Shown here in pieces: positions 26,980 to 36,127 of a DNA stretch of 64,000 nucleotides; position 1 is the first letter of the stretch, and each line of letters opens with the position of its first letter. A program made the translations under genes and the position numbers. The stretch lies in assembly GCA_000773965.1 (NCBI GenBank), contig JRUP01000018.1:372001-436000 (forward strand), in the 5' to 3' direction. The stretch is from Enterobacter cancerogenus (GTDB lineage: Bacteria > Pseudomonadota > Gammaproteobacteria > Enterobacterales > Enterobacteriaceae). The notes beneath the pieces were generated by a model, which was not told where the DNA came from, ran no database searches, and was given only the letters and a program-made list of their open reading frames with translations.

Positions 26980-28500
26980 ATGGAAGTGACCACGGAGAAC
27001 CGCAGCCCGGGGAAGTTGTTTAGCTGGATTGAGCGGGTCGGCAATAAAGTGCCCAACCCGTTCTTACTGTTTGTCTATTTGATCGTGGTATTGATGGTCG
27101 CCACCGCCATTATCAGCTACTTCGATCTGGCGGTGAAAAACCCCACCAATGGCGAACTGGTGCGGGTTAATAACCTGCTGAGCGTGGCCGGGATTCAATG
27201 GATTCTGCCTAACATCATCAAGAACTTCAGCGGCTTCACGCCACTGGGCTCCATTCTGGCGCTGGTGATTGGTGCGGGTTTAGCAGAGAAAGTCGGCCTG
27301 CTGCAATCGCTGATGGTGAAGATGGCCTCACGCGTCAGCCGCCGCTACGCCAGCTATATGGTGCTGTTTATCGCCTTCTTCAGCCATATCTCATCGGATG
27401 CCGCGCTGGTGGTGATGCCGCCACTCGGCGCGCTGATCTTTCTGGCCGTGGGTCGTCATCCGGTGGCGGGCTTACTGGCGGCCATCGCGGGTGTCGCTTC
27501 CGGCTTTACCGCCAACCTGCTGATCGTCACCACCGACGTGCTGCTCTCCGGCATCAGTACCGAGGCGGCAAAAGCGGTGAGCGATACCGTGCACGTGAGT
27601 GTGATCGATAACTGGTTCTTTATGGCCAGCTCGGTGATTGTGCTGACGATTGCCGGTGCCATCCTCACCGATAAATTCGTCGAACCGCGTCTTCCGGTGT
27701 GGAACGGCGGCAATCACGATCGCCTGCCGCCGCTGACCGCGCTGGAAAATCGTGGCCTGCGGGCTGCGGGCATTGCCGCACTGGTGTTTATCGCGCTGAT
27801 GGCCCTGCTGGTGGTGCCAGAACATGCGCCACTGCGTAACCCGAAAACCGGCGGCATCATTCCTTCGCCGTTTATTCAGGGCATTGTGCCGATCATCATC
27901 CTGTTCTTCTTTGTGGTGGCAATTGCTTACGGCGCCGTGACGAAGCAGATTCGTCGGGCCGATGACATCCCGCAGCTGCTGGTCGATCCGATGAAGAGCA
28001 TGGCGGGCTTTATTGTGATGGTGTTCCCGCTGTCGCAGTTTGTCGCCTTCTTTAACTGGAGCAATATGGGCAAATTCATGGCGATCGGTCTGACCGATAT
28101 GCTGGAGAGTGCGGGGATTAGCGGTGCGCCTGCTTTCCTCGGCCTGATGTTCCTGTCGGCCTTTCTGTGCATGTTTATCGCCAGCGGCTCGGCCATCTGG
28201 TCGATTCTGGCACCGGTGTTCGTGCCGATGTTTATGCTGCTCGGCTTCCATCCGGCCTTTGCGCAGATGATTTTCCGCATCGCGGATTCCGCTGTGTTGC
28301 CACTGGCGCCAATGTCACCGTTCCTGCCGCTGTTCCTCGGATTCCTGCAGCGATACCAAAAAGATGCGCAACTTGGCACCTATTATGTGTTGATCTTCCC
28401 GTATCCGGTGGTGTTCTTTATCAGTTGGATCATCCTGCTGCTGGCATGGTACGCATTGGGTTTACCGATTGGACCAGGCGTTTACCCCAGCCTGCACTAA
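26980..28500 (+). CDS. abgT: p-Aminobenzoyl-glutamate transporter AbgT
   Basis: This 506-residue inner-membrane transporter of the AbgT family imports p-aminobenzoyl-glutamate. Its start GKLFSWIERVGNKVPNPFLLF, the SHISSDAALVVMPPLGALIF segment and AIWSILAPVFVPMFMLLGFHP are characteristic. The ATG at 26980 has GAGG 8 bases upstream; the longer reading from 26932 has no support. It is the third gene of the abg operon. Confidence 0.95.
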   Translation: MEVTTENRSPGKLFSWIERVGNKVPNPFLLFVYLIVVLMVATAIISYFDLAVKNPTNGELVRVNNLLSVAGIQWILPNIIKNFSGFTPLGSILALVIGAGLAEKVGLLQSLMVKMASRVSRRYASYMVLFIAFFSHISSDAALVVMPPLGALIFLAVGRHPVAGLLAAIAGVASGFTANLLIVTTDVLLSGISTEAAKAVSDTVHVSVIDNWFFMASSVIVLTIAGAILTDKFVEPRLPVWNGGNHDRLPPLTALENRGLRAAGIAALVFIALMALLVVPEHAPLRNPKTGGIIPSPFIQGIVPIIILFFFVVAIAYGAVTKQIRRADDIPQLLVDPMKSMAGFIVMVFPLSQFVAFFNWSNMGKFMAIGLTDMLESAGISGAPAFLGLMFLSAFLCMFIASGSAIWSILAPVFVPMFMLLGFHPAFAQMIFRIADSAVLPLAPMSPFLPLFLGFLQRYQKDAQLGTYYVLIFPYPVVFFISWIILLLAWYALGLPIGPGVYPSLH

Positions 28501-28689
28501 TCGCATCGCCATGGACGGCGATCACACTTCTGTGAACTGCAACGTAGATTGCGAAAATGTCACCGTTGCCCCTCTCGGCAACCCGCGATGAATTGATTAT
28601 CCTGCTATTCCTTCGCTTGCTAACGGTTAATTATTTTTAAAACCAATTACAACCGTGCGAGTTCTGCAAACACCGAGGTTTACCCAATA

Positions 28690-30099
28690 ATGACAACAAT
28701 CACTTCGACAGGGATGGCGAACGATCACATCGCAGCGGATCGCCGCACCTTAGCCGGGCGCATCGACGCACTGCCCTCATCCGCAGGCTTGTGGCGTTTT
28801 ATTACGCTGCTGGCACTGGGCGGTTTTTTTGAGCTCTACGATCTGTTCGAAACCGGCTATATCAGTTCTGGCCTACTGGCAGCTGGTGTGTTTCATACCG
28901 GCTCGGAAGGGGTGTTCGGCATTGCCGACCAGGCCGCCTTCGCCTCGGCGACTTTCCTCGGCCTGTTTGTCGGTGCCAGCCTGCTGGCTCCCTATGCCGA
29001 TCGCTTTGGTCGTCGCCTGACATTTATGTGCGCACTGGCATGGTACGGCGTCTTCTCACTGTTGATGGCCTTCCAGCAGAGCGCTGAAATGATCATCCTG
29101 TTCCGCTTCCTGGTCGGTATCGGCCTCGGTGTTGAGCTGGTGACCATTGATACTTATCTGTCCGAATGGGTGCCTGCTCATCTGCGCAGCCGCGCTTTTG
29201 CCTACTCTTTCTTTATCCAGTTCCTGTCGGTACCCGCGGTGGCGCTGATGTCATGGTGGCTGGTACCGCAAACTATTCTCAGTCTTGAGGGGTGGCGCTG
29301 GGTGGTGATCGCCGGTGCGGTTTGCTCGCTGGTGATCTGGCTGATTCGTAAAAACCTGCCGGAATCGGCGCGCTGGCTGGCGCAGCAGGGCCGTCATCAG
29401 GAAGCGCATAAGGTGCTGAGTGAGATGGAAAAACGCTGCGGGATTGCGCCGGGCGAAGATTTCTCTGACAGCGATGCCGCAGCAGCGTTGCCAAAAAAAG
29501 GTCGCTTCAGCGAGATTTGGTCACCGGCTTACCGCAAGCGTACGCTGATGCTGGTCGTGATGAACTTCTTCCAGGCAATTGGCTTCTTCGGCTTCGGTAA
29601 CTGGCTGCCTGCACTGCTGTCCGGCAAAGGCGCAACGGTGACCCACAGCCTGCTGTATGCGTTCTTTATCACCCTGGCTTATCCGCTCGGCTCACTGATT
29701 TGCAGTCGCTACGCCGATAAGCTCGAGAACAAATGGCAGATCGTTTTCTCCTCCCTGATGACCGTGGTATTCGGCACGCTGTTCGCGCTGGCAACCAATC
29801 CGGTGCTGATGATCATCTGTGGCTTCCTGATCACCTACAGCAACGCGTGGCTGACCTTTAGCTATCACGCCTATCAGACCGAGATTTTCCCGACGCATAT
29901 TCGCGCGCGTGCGGTCGGCTTCTGCTACTCCTTTAGCCGCCTGTCCACGGTGTTCAGCAGCATTTTGATCGGCATCATTTTGCAGTATGCCGGCAGTCAG
30001 GGCGTGATCGCCTTTATCGTGCTGAGCATGCTGATGGTGATGCTGTCAGTGGGTATTTACGGTCCGAAGACGCGTGGGTTGGATTTGGAGAATATTTGA
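28690..30099 (+). CDS. MFS transporter of the sugar/metabolite-proton symporter type
   Basis: This 469-residue transporter has 12 spans and the family motifs ADRFGRRLTF after span 2 and NLPESARWLAQQGR after span 6. It also has FPTHIRARAVGFCYSFSRLSTV in the C-terminal half. I cannot name its substrate. Its last codons (GLDLENI-stop) are duplicated at 31873-31896 beyond the following toxin-antitoxin-like module, which suggests that module inserted at this gene's 3' end. Confidence 0.85.
   Translation: MTTITSTGMANDHIAADRRTLAGRIDALPSSAGLWRFITLLALGGFFELYDLFETGYISSGLLAAGVFHTGSEGVFGIADQAAFASATFLGLFVGASLLAPYADRFGRRLTFMCALAWYGVFSLLMAFQQSAEMIILFRFLVGIGLGVELVTIDTYLSEWVPAHLRSRAFAYSFFIQFLSVPAVALMSWWLVPQTILSLEGWRWVVIAGAVCSLVIWLIRKNLPESARWLAQQGRHQEAHKVLSEMEKRCGIAPGEDFSDSDAAAALPKKGRFSEIWSPAYRKRTLMLVVMNFFQAIGFFGFGNWLPALLSGKGATVTHSLLYAFFITLAYPLGSLICSRYADKLENKWQIVFSSLMTVVFGTLFALATNPVLMIICGFLITYSNAWLTFSYHAYQTEIFPTHIRARAVGFCYSFSRLSTVFSSILIGIILQYAGSQGVIAFIVLSMLMVMLSVGIYGPKTRGLDLENI
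30076..30099 (+). repeat. Left copy of 24-bp repeat flanking the PIN/IrrE module
   Basis: The terminal codons of the MFS gene (GLDLENI-stop) match 31873-31896 at 21 of 24 positions by my count. Confidence 0.65.
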
Positions 30100-30136
30100 G
30101 TAATCTATCGGCCGTGGGCGGAAAATAAGCCGCCCA

Positions 30137-30622
30137 CTATTTCGCGAATTCGTCTAACTGCGCGAAGGCAATATCCCATGGCAAGCGCCTGCCACTGTCT
30201 CGCATCTGACAATAAGCCCGGCGTGCGCCATCCACTGTAATGATCTGGTGTTCAATCATTGCTTCCACAACCCAAAGCGTTCCACGAACGTCTATACCCT
30301 CTTCTCTGGCAACTCGATTGAGCGCTCTGTCACCGGTTAATAGCGGACAGATTTCCTGTTTAGCCAGGGCTAACGCAAAACAATCATTTCGGCTGGGCCC
30401 ACGCACACGCTCAATGAGTTTTATGGCGTAAGTCATAGTGGTTGAGCTTAATTCGCCAAGTACCAATCCTTTATCAAGCAAGTCGGCATGGTGGGTTTCA
30501 AGCTCATCAAAATAGAGTAAATCTGGCACGGTAAATTGGTAGGGCAATTCGAAGAGCGCATCTAACAAATCGCCCTCTTCCATATCAATTAAAATATTGG
30601 CATCACTGATGAGAATGATCAT
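30137..30622 (-). CDS. PIN-domain protein, likely toxin-like ribonuclease
   Basis: This 161-residue protein begins ILISDANILIDMEEGD with the first PIN-domain acidic residue and continues with LLYFDELETHH. It has RNDCFALALAKQ and PLLTGDRALNRVA for the remaining acidic residues of the magnesium site. PIN toxins are RNases. Its ATG overlaps the end of the upstream XRE-IrrE gene by 20 bases, so the two are co-translated. The pair looks like a toxin and its regulator, but toxicity is inferred. Confidence 0.8.
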   Translation of the reverse strand: MIILISDANILIDMEEGDLLDALFELPYQFTVPDLLYFDELETHHADLLDKGLVLGELSSTTMTYAIKLIERVRGPSRNDCFALALAKQEICPLLTGDRALNRVAREEGIDVRGTLWVVEAMIEHQIITVDGARRAYCQMRDSGRRLPWDIAFAQLDEFAK

Positions 30623-31670
30623 CCGACCACCCCAACTGCCGCTCGCGGTGAAAGGCGACTAATGAGACGCCCATCAGCTCAGCCGCTTTACCTTCACTGA
30701 TGATCCCTTCGCCTAATGCGCGATAAATTAACTGTGGAAAAAGCGTAGTGCTCTCACATGCGACCTGTTCACCAGGTTCCTGCTTTCGCCATTTGCGCGC
30801 AGAGAACATCATGATCAGATCTTTGCGTTTGCCCTCAGTTATCACGCTCAGATTGGCAGCGCGGTAAACACAGGCCAGCATGCTCAGACCATAATCCATT
30901 TTTTGCAGGTATAGCTCTTGCACCTCAAGACGGGCACGACGGTGACCAAAGTGCTGAAACACAGCACTCGCAGGGAAAAGCAAAGCCCCCGCAAAGCGAT
31001 GACAGGCTCTCTCCTCATCAAGATGAGAGGCAAGGCGACCCTGTAAAATCAAATGTCCCAGTTCATGCGCCAGGGTAAACCGCTGGCGATCGCCGGGCCA
31101 TTTAGCAGAAATAACGATAACGGGTATGGCGTCAATCATCGCCTGACAACCATCAAACTTGTCTGAGTGATCGACATCCGTCACGATCACCAGAATCCCA
31201 TGACTTTCCAGCACACCAATCAAGTGCGTGATCGGCTGCTGGCCAAGTCCCCACTGCAGCCGAAGGTGTTCGGTAATCGTTTCAATCTGCTCATAGTTCT
31301 CAACCTGCCCAGCAGGCAACTGAGGTTGAGCAAAAATTGGAACAGGAAAGTTAGGCCACAGATTGGCAAGTTCAAGCCACCGTTCTGCCTGATCAATCAC
31401 ATCCGCATGGATCTGCGCCAACATTTTGGCTGATAGCGTTTGGCGTTTACGGTACTCAATATTTTTCAGTGCAACCGTCGTCGGGCGGAAGAAATACTCG
31501 TTACGCACACCTAGCGCACGCGACATTTTCACCAGCACGGCAGATCCCGGCATACTTTCGTTATGCTCGTATTTCTTGATCATGTTGGCGCTGACGCCCG
31601 CTTTCTCAGCCAACTGCTTCATGGATAAGCCCGCAGCGGAGCGCGCGCGCAATAAACGTTCTCCAAACAC
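30603..31670 (-). CDS. XRE-family regulator with ImmA/IrrE metallopeptidase domain
   Basis: This 355-residue protein has an N-terminal lambda-repressor-type helix-turn-helix (GLSMKQLAEKAGVSANMIKKYE, split about residues 14-36). A DUF955/ImmA-IrrE zinc-peptidase domain follows, with the active-site motif RFTLAHELGHLIL (HELGH, about residue 200). The start is a GTG at 31670 with GGAGG 5 bases upstream. Such fusions act as cleavable or cleaving regulators in toxin-antitoxin pairs and mobile elements. It is first in a two-gene unit with the PIN protein. Confidence 0.88.
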   Translation of the reverse strand: MFGERLLRARSAAGLSMKQLAEKAGVSANMIKKYEHNESMPGSAVLVKMSRALGVRNEYFFRPTTVALKNIEYRKRQTLSAKMLAQIHADVIDQAERWLELANLWPNFPVPIFAQPQLPAGQVENYEQIETITEHLRLQWGLGQQPITHLIGVLESHGILVIVTDVDHSDKFDGCQAMIDAIPVIVISAKWPGDRQRFTLAHELGHLILQGRLASHLDEERACHRFAGALLFPASAVFQHFGHRRARLEVQELYLQKMDYGLSMLACVYRAANLSVITEGKRKDLIMMFSARKWRKQEPGEQVACESTTLFPQLIYRALGEGIISEGKAAELMGVSLVAFHRERQLGWSDDHSHQ

Positions 31671-31872
31671 ACTGACCTCCGTTGGTTTATAAAATAAGTA
31701 AATTTTATCATTTCATAAACCGGAATTATGTGCGCTTAACGATGGCCTTGCAACGAGAGGGATGAAAAATGAGACAAGGCTTGTAGGGATTTAAATTTGA
31801 GGGGTGTGGAACACAATGATTGCAACGGTAAGCATGAATGCGCACCCTACAGGGATTGGGTGCGGTTTTGCA

Positions 31873-31896
31873 GGTTTGGATATGGAGAATATTTAA
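31873..31896 (+). repeat. Right copy of 24-bp repeat flanking the PIN/IrrE module
   Basis: In the matching frame it reads GLDMENI-stop, the same ending as the MFS gene at 30099. It has no intact gene attached, so it looks like a severed or duplicated 3' end. Confidence 0.65.
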
Positions 31897-31901
31897 ATAC
31901 T

Positions 31902-31960
31902 GCGCGATAAATCACGCCGCACCAGATCAGTGCGATCTGGTGCGGCGCGATTTATCGTGC
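31902..31960. repeat. GTAGCGGCGC-family palindrome with long stem
   Basis: GCGCGATAAATCACGCCGCA and onward to AGATC pairs with GATCT...GCGGCGCGATTTATCGTGC, giving a stem of about 27 bp around AGTGC. It also lies at the 3' end of the cytochrome gene and may end its transcript. Confidence 0.7.
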
Positions 31961-31979
31961 TTTAAAACGCAGTGTTGGC

Positions 31980-33299
31980 TTACTGCCCTTCCAACACCTT
32001 AATGTCCGCGCTGCCCTGCTTCGACTCGACCGCTTCATCCTTGCGTAGCTTCGCCACATCCTTCGCCGTCACCGACGACTTCACGCCATTACCCCAGCTG
32101 CCGCGAATGAAGTTCACCACATCCGCCACCTGGTTGTCGTTGAGACGCCAGCCGAATGCCGGCATGGTGATGGCTGACGGGGCGCCCTGCACGCCAGGCA
32201 AGGTGCCGCCCACCAATACGATATGGATCAGCGAGGTCGGATCGTCCGCCATGACGACCGGGTTGCCGCGCAGTGCCGGGTAGAAGCGCTGATAACCGCT
32301 GCCGTCGGTCTTATGACAGGCTGCACAGCTATCGACATATACCGATGCACCTGGCTGGCTGTCATCGCCTTTCCACAACGCTTTGGCGACCGCATCATCC
32401 TGCGTGAACACCGTCTGGCTGGCGTCCTTCGCACCCAGCGACTTCAGATATTTGGCAATCGCGCTGATATCTTCATCGTTGAGATACTGCAGGCTGTGCT
32501 GCACCACATCGGTCATGCCACCAAATACGGCGGTGTGATCGTTACGGCCAAAGCGCAGGAACTGCTTCAGATCGTCTTCGCTCCAGCGGCCTAAACCATC
32601 ACGATTGTCACCGCGCAGATTGCTAGCGGTCCAGCCGTCAATCGGTGCGCTGCTGCCTGACAGGTAATCATTGCCTTCGCCGTTGGTCAGCGCTTTTTCC
32701 TGCATGGTGATGCTACGCGGTGTATGGCAGGCACCGCAGTGACCCAGCCCTTCCACCAGATAGCGACCGCGCGCTAGCGCCGGATCTTCCTGCGCGGCTG
32801 GCTGGAACGCTTTCACGTCTGGCGCGAAGATGCCACGCCAGATGGAGAGCGGCCAGCGCATCGACAGCGGCCAGGGAATGTCGCTGTCTTTGTTAGCTTG
32901 CGACACCGACTGCACACCATGCATAAAGTAGGCATACAACGCCTGCATGTCGTCATCGCTGACTACCGCGTAGGAGGGATACGGCATCGCCGGATAGAGC
33001 GTCTCGCCATTTTTCGCCACGCCATGACGCACCGCTTTCTGGAAGTCGTCATAGCTGTAGTCACCAATACCGGTGGTTTTGTCCGGGGTGATGTTGGTGG
33101 AGTAAATGGTGCCAATTGGCGTCGCCATCGGTAAGCCACCGGCAAACGGCTTGCCGCCCGCGGTGCTGTGGCACGCCACGCAGTCACCCGCGCGTGCCAG
33201 ATACTCGCCGCGCTTCACCAGTGCGTCCGAACCTGCTTCGTCCGCCACTGCGGCGAACGTCATCGTGCCCAAGAACAGGGCTAAAATGCTTTTGATCAT
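31980..33299 (-). CDS. Gluconate 2-dehydrogenase cytochrome c subunit
   Basis: This 439-residue membrane-attached triheme cytochrome has three CxxCH sites (CVACH, CGACH, CAACH) following a Sec signal peptide MIKSILALFLGTMTFAAVADE. It passes electrons from the flavoprotein subunit to ubiquinone. The ATG at 33299 has AGGA 8 bases upstream. It is the last gene of the three-subunit GADH operon, which oxidises gluconate to 2-ketogluconate in the periplasm. Related cytochromes serve sorbitol, aldehyde and alcohol dehydrogenases, but the adjacent GMC and Tat-exported subunits fit GADH. Confidence 0.92.
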   Translation of the reverse strand: MIKSILALFLGTMTFAAVADEAGSDALVKRGEYLARAGDCVACHSTAGGKPFAGGLPMATPIGTIYSTNITPDKTTGIGDYSYDDFQKAVRHGVAKNGETLYPAMPYPSYAVVSDDDMQALYAYFMHGVQSVSQANKDSDIPWPLSMRWPLSIWRGIFAPDVKAFQPAAQEDPALARGRYLVEGLGHCGACHTPRSITMQEKALTNGEGNDYLSGSSAPIDGWTASNLRGDNRDGLGRWSEDDLKQFLRFGRNDHTAVFGGMTDVVQHSLQYLNDEDISAIAKYLKSLGAKDASQTVFTQDDAVAKALWKGDDSQPGASVYVDSCAACHKTDGSGYQRFYPALRGNPVVMADDPTSLIHIVLVGGTLPGVQGAPSAITMPAFGWRLNDNQVADVVNFIRGSWGNGVKSSVTAKDVAKLRKDEAVESKQGSADIKVLEGQ

Positions 33300-33310
33300 C
33301 GCCGTGTTCC

Positions 33311-35095
33311 TTATGCCTGAACCAGGGGGCCGGGGTTCTTCAGATACTGTTCGCGGATAGCTTTCGCTGACCAATAGCTCAGCGCCGCCACCATGCCGGT
33401 TGGGTTATAGCCGAGGCCCTGCGGGAACGCAGAGGCGCCTGGCACAAACACGTTAGGCACATCCCAGCTCTGCAGATAACGGTTCACCGCACTGGTTTTC
33501 GGATCTTCACCCATGATCGCGCCGCCGCTCATATGCGTGGTCTGGTACACGGTGGTATCGAAGTGGGTGCCGGGTCCTTTGGCGCCGCCAATGATCATTT
33601 TCGGGTTCATCGCTTCGGTGATCTTGCGCATCTTGCCGACCATAAACTGCGCCATCTTGATGTCGTTGTCCTGCCAGTCAAAGGTCATGCGCAGCAGCGG
33701 CTGGCCATAGACATCTTTGTAGTTCGGATCGAGATCGAGATAGTTGGCGCGATACGACTGGTGCGCGCCGTGCGCATCCATCGAAATGTGATGGTTATAG
33801 GTATCGGCGACAGCCGCTTTCCACTGGCTGCCCCAGTTTGGCGTGCCTTTCGGCGTTGGCAGACCAGAGATCGGCTTGGTACCCGCCTGGTTCACCCAGA
33901 ACGGTGAACCGCCAACAAAGCCATGTGGGCCGTGGTCAAAGTTGTCTGCGTTGAAGTCATCCACTGCCACGCCCGCACCGCCCGCACCAATAAACGGGTT
34001 GGTGGTGGTGTTTTTGTCGAACAGCGCTTTCAGGGTCGAGATGTTCTGGTAGGCGAAGTTACGGCCCACCACACCTTCGTTGCTGATCGGGTTATACGGT
34101 TTGCCAATACCTGAAAGCAGCATCAGATGCACGTTGTGGAACTGGAACGCAGACAGGATCACCAGATCCGCTGGCTGCACTACTTCACGCCCCTGACCAT
34201 CCAGATAGGTCACGCCAGTGGCACGCTTCTTGTCATCGGTCAGATTGACGCGCAGCACGTAGGAGTTGTTACGCAATTCGAACTTCGGCTCCTGACGCAG
34301 CGCGGGCAGGATATTCACGTTCGGCGAAGCTTTGGAGTACATGTAGCAGGCATAACCGCTGCAGTAACCGCAGAAGTTGCACGGTCCCATCTGCGCACCA
34401 TAGGTGTTGGTGTACGGGCCAGAGGTGTTGGCAGACGGCATATCATACGGGTGATAACCCACTGATTCAGCGGCCTGGGCAAACAGCTGTGCCGAGTAAG
34501 TGCGCTTCTGTGCAGGCAGAGGGAAAGCGCTGGAACGATCCGGCGCGTACGGGTTGCCGCCCTGCTCTTTGCCCTGCAGTTTGCCTTTGATCGACCAGGC
34601 GCTGCCGGAAGTGCCAAACACTTTCTCAGCCTGATCAAAGAACGGCTCCAGCTCATCATAGCTGACGCCGAAATCCTGAATGGTCATGCCTTCCGGGATG
34701 AAGTTTTTGCCGTAGCGCTGCTCGTAGTGGCTGCGCAGATTCAGCTCCACCGGATCGACACGGAAATGCACGCCTGACCAGTGCAGACCTGCACCGCCGG
34801 TGCCGGTTCCCGGCAAAAACGCCGCCAGCTGGCGATACGGCACCGCAGTTTGCGAGGCATCGTGACGGATGGTCACGGTGCTTTTCGACAGATCCTGGAA
34901 CAGCTTTTTACGGATGTTATAGGTCAGTTCATCAATCGACTGCGGATAGGATCCATCAGGATAGGTATCACGATGCGGACCACGCTCCAGCGCCACCACC
35001 GTCAGACCGGCTTCGGTTAGCTCTTTCGCCATGATCGCGCCAGCCCAGCCGAAACCCACTACCACCGCATCTACTTTTTTCAATTCATTTGCCAC
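33311..35095 (-). CDS. Gluconate 2-dehydrogenase flavoprotein (GMC oxidoreductase) subunit
   Basis: This 594-residue FAD-dependent GMC oxidoreductase has an N-terminal dinucleotide motif VVVGFGWAGAIMAKELTEAG (about residues 11-30). It has LPGTGTGGAGLHWSG in the flavin domain, and the C-terminal active-site region HMSGGAIMGEDPKTSAVN with FPQGLGYNPTGMVAALSYWSA. It has no signal of its own and is probably co-exported with the Tat-type small subunit. The GADH genes are separated by 2 and 11 bases, a tight operon. Confidence 0.93.
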   Translation of the reverse strand: MANELKKVDAVVVGFGWAGAIMAKELTEAGLTVVALERGPHRDTYPDGSYPQSIDELTYNIRKKLFQDLSKSTVTIRHDASQTAVPYRQLAAFLPGTGTGGAGLHWSGVHFRVDPVELNLRSHYEQRYGKNFIPEGMTIQDFGVSYDELEPFFDQAEKVFGTSGSAWSIKGKLQGKEQGGNPYAPDRSSAFPLPAQKRTYSAQLFAQAAESVGYHPYDMPSANTSGPYTNTYGAQMGPCNFCGYCSGYACYMYSKASPNVNILPALRQEPKFELRNNSYVLRVNLTDDKKRATGVTYLDGQGREVVQPADLVILSAFQFHNVHLMLLSGIGKPYNPISNEGVVGRNFAYQNISTLKALFDKNTTTNPFIGAGGAGVAVDDFNADNFDHGPHGFVGGSPFWVNQAGTKPISGLPTPKGTPNWGSQWKAAVADTYNHHISMDAHGAHQSYRANYLDLDPNYKDVYGQPLLRMTFDWQDNDIKMAQFMVGKMRKITEAMNPKMIIGGAKGPGTHFDTTVYQTTHMSGGAIMGEDPKTSAVNRYLQSWDVPNVFVPGASAFPQGLGYNPTGMVAALSYWSAKAIREQYLKNPGPLVQA

Positions 35096-35097
35096 GG

Positions 35098-35832
35098 TTA
35101 CGCCCTCTCCCCGCGAATATCCACTGACGGGAACGGATAACGTTCACCGCGCTCTACCCAATCCATAAAGTCGGCACGTGCGCCAGGGAAGCCAATCAGC
35201 TTCCAGCCCACCATGCCCTGATTTCCACCGTGGATCGGATCGCTGAAGTAACCCTCGCGGGTGTTCTGCAGCAGGAAGGAGAAGAAGGTTTTGCTATTGA
35301 GCTGCGGGAACTGAGCCTCACCGCTCTCAAACGTGGTCAGCAGTGCGTCCTGCTGTTCGCCGGTCAGCTCAGCGAACACTTTGCCGTGCTGCTTTTTGCT
35401 CCAGCCATCGGCATCGGCCAGACCCAGACGATAAATCTGCTGCGGCACCAGCGGAGACTGATAACCCAGCTCTTTAGGCAGATCGGGATTGAACGGCCCC
35501 TGCATATACCAGTTGCTGCCGGTGGCGTACGGCGTGTTCATTTGACGATCGATAAACTCCGGCACACCGGCTTCAAGTGCGCCAGGCCCGCGTTCATCAT
35601 TGGGGATCAGGCGCGCCACTGCCGCGGTGATAAAGGCGAACTCTTCCGCCGTGAACCAGGTAGGCTGATAAGCGCGTGCTTGTTGAGGTGCGACGGGTTG
35701 CTCTGCTGCTCCTGCGGCCATTGGCACCACTAACGCGCCCATTGCCGAACCGCCAACGGCCATGGCTGGCGCCAGGGTGATGGTTCTCAGCAGAAAATCC
35801 CTGCGACTGTGACCATTTTTTTGTTCTGACAT
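35098..35832 (-). CDS. Gluconate 2-dehydrogenase small (gamma) subunit, Tat-exported
   Basis: This 244-residue subunit-3 family protein (GADH gamma) has a twin-arginine signal [25 protein letters not shown] split over residues 8-32. The family regions [21 protein letters not shown] and [19 protein letters not shown] follow. It carries the flavoprotein partner across the membrane. It is first in the operon, with GAGG 7 bases before the ATG. A perfect gluconate-type operator lies about 90-110 bases upstream. Confidence 0.93.
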   Translation of the reverse strand: MSEQKNGHSRRDFLLRTITLAPAMAVGGSAMGALVVPMAAGAAEQPVAPQQARAYQPTWFTAEEFAFITAAVARLIPNDERGPGALEAGVPEFIDRQMNTPYATGSNWYMQGPFNPDLPKELGYQSPLVPQQIYRLGLADADGWSKKQHGKVFAELTGEQQDALLTTFESGEAQFPQLNSKTFFSFLLQNTREGYFSDPIHGGNQGMVGWKLIGFPGARADFMDWVERGERYPFPSVDIRGERA

Positions 35833-35922
35833 GACATTGCCTCATTACCACATGAATGCGGTATGAAAGTTAACTCGTTGCGTTGTATTGTTTTTTTAGT
35901 TGTGGCTTAAGGGATACAGCGT

Positions 35923-35942
35923 CACTGTTACCGGTAACAGTG
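35923..35942. promoter_or_regulatory. GntR-type gluconate operator upstream of GADH
   Basis: CACTGTTACCGGTAACAGTG is a perfect 20-bp palindrome. The core TGTTACC/GGTAACA is that of E. coli GntR/IdnR operators. It sits in the promoter region of the GADH operon and about 185 bases from divergent sbmA. Confidence 0.8.
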
Positions 35943-36127
35943 CGCATAGTGTAACACCACAACTGTTATTAATTTAGTTTCTCGAAACAAATGCGCACAA
36001 AATACTTAACAAGTCATGGTGTCGCTTTACATCGCAGCAGCGATGCTGTCATCGTCAGATACAACCCACAACAGACAAAGCACTGTCTGACGCGGTATAA
36101 AAGAGTACACACAACAGCGGAGTGCCT

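Larger units (their letters stand above)
31671..31979. other. 309-bp intergenic region between the IrrE gene and the gluconate dehydrogenase operon
   Basis: It contains the promoter side of the toxin-antitoxin-like unit. It also holds the second copy of the MFS 3' end (31873-31896) and a long perfect-looking palindrome (31902-31960). No gene was recognised. Confidence 0.55.
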
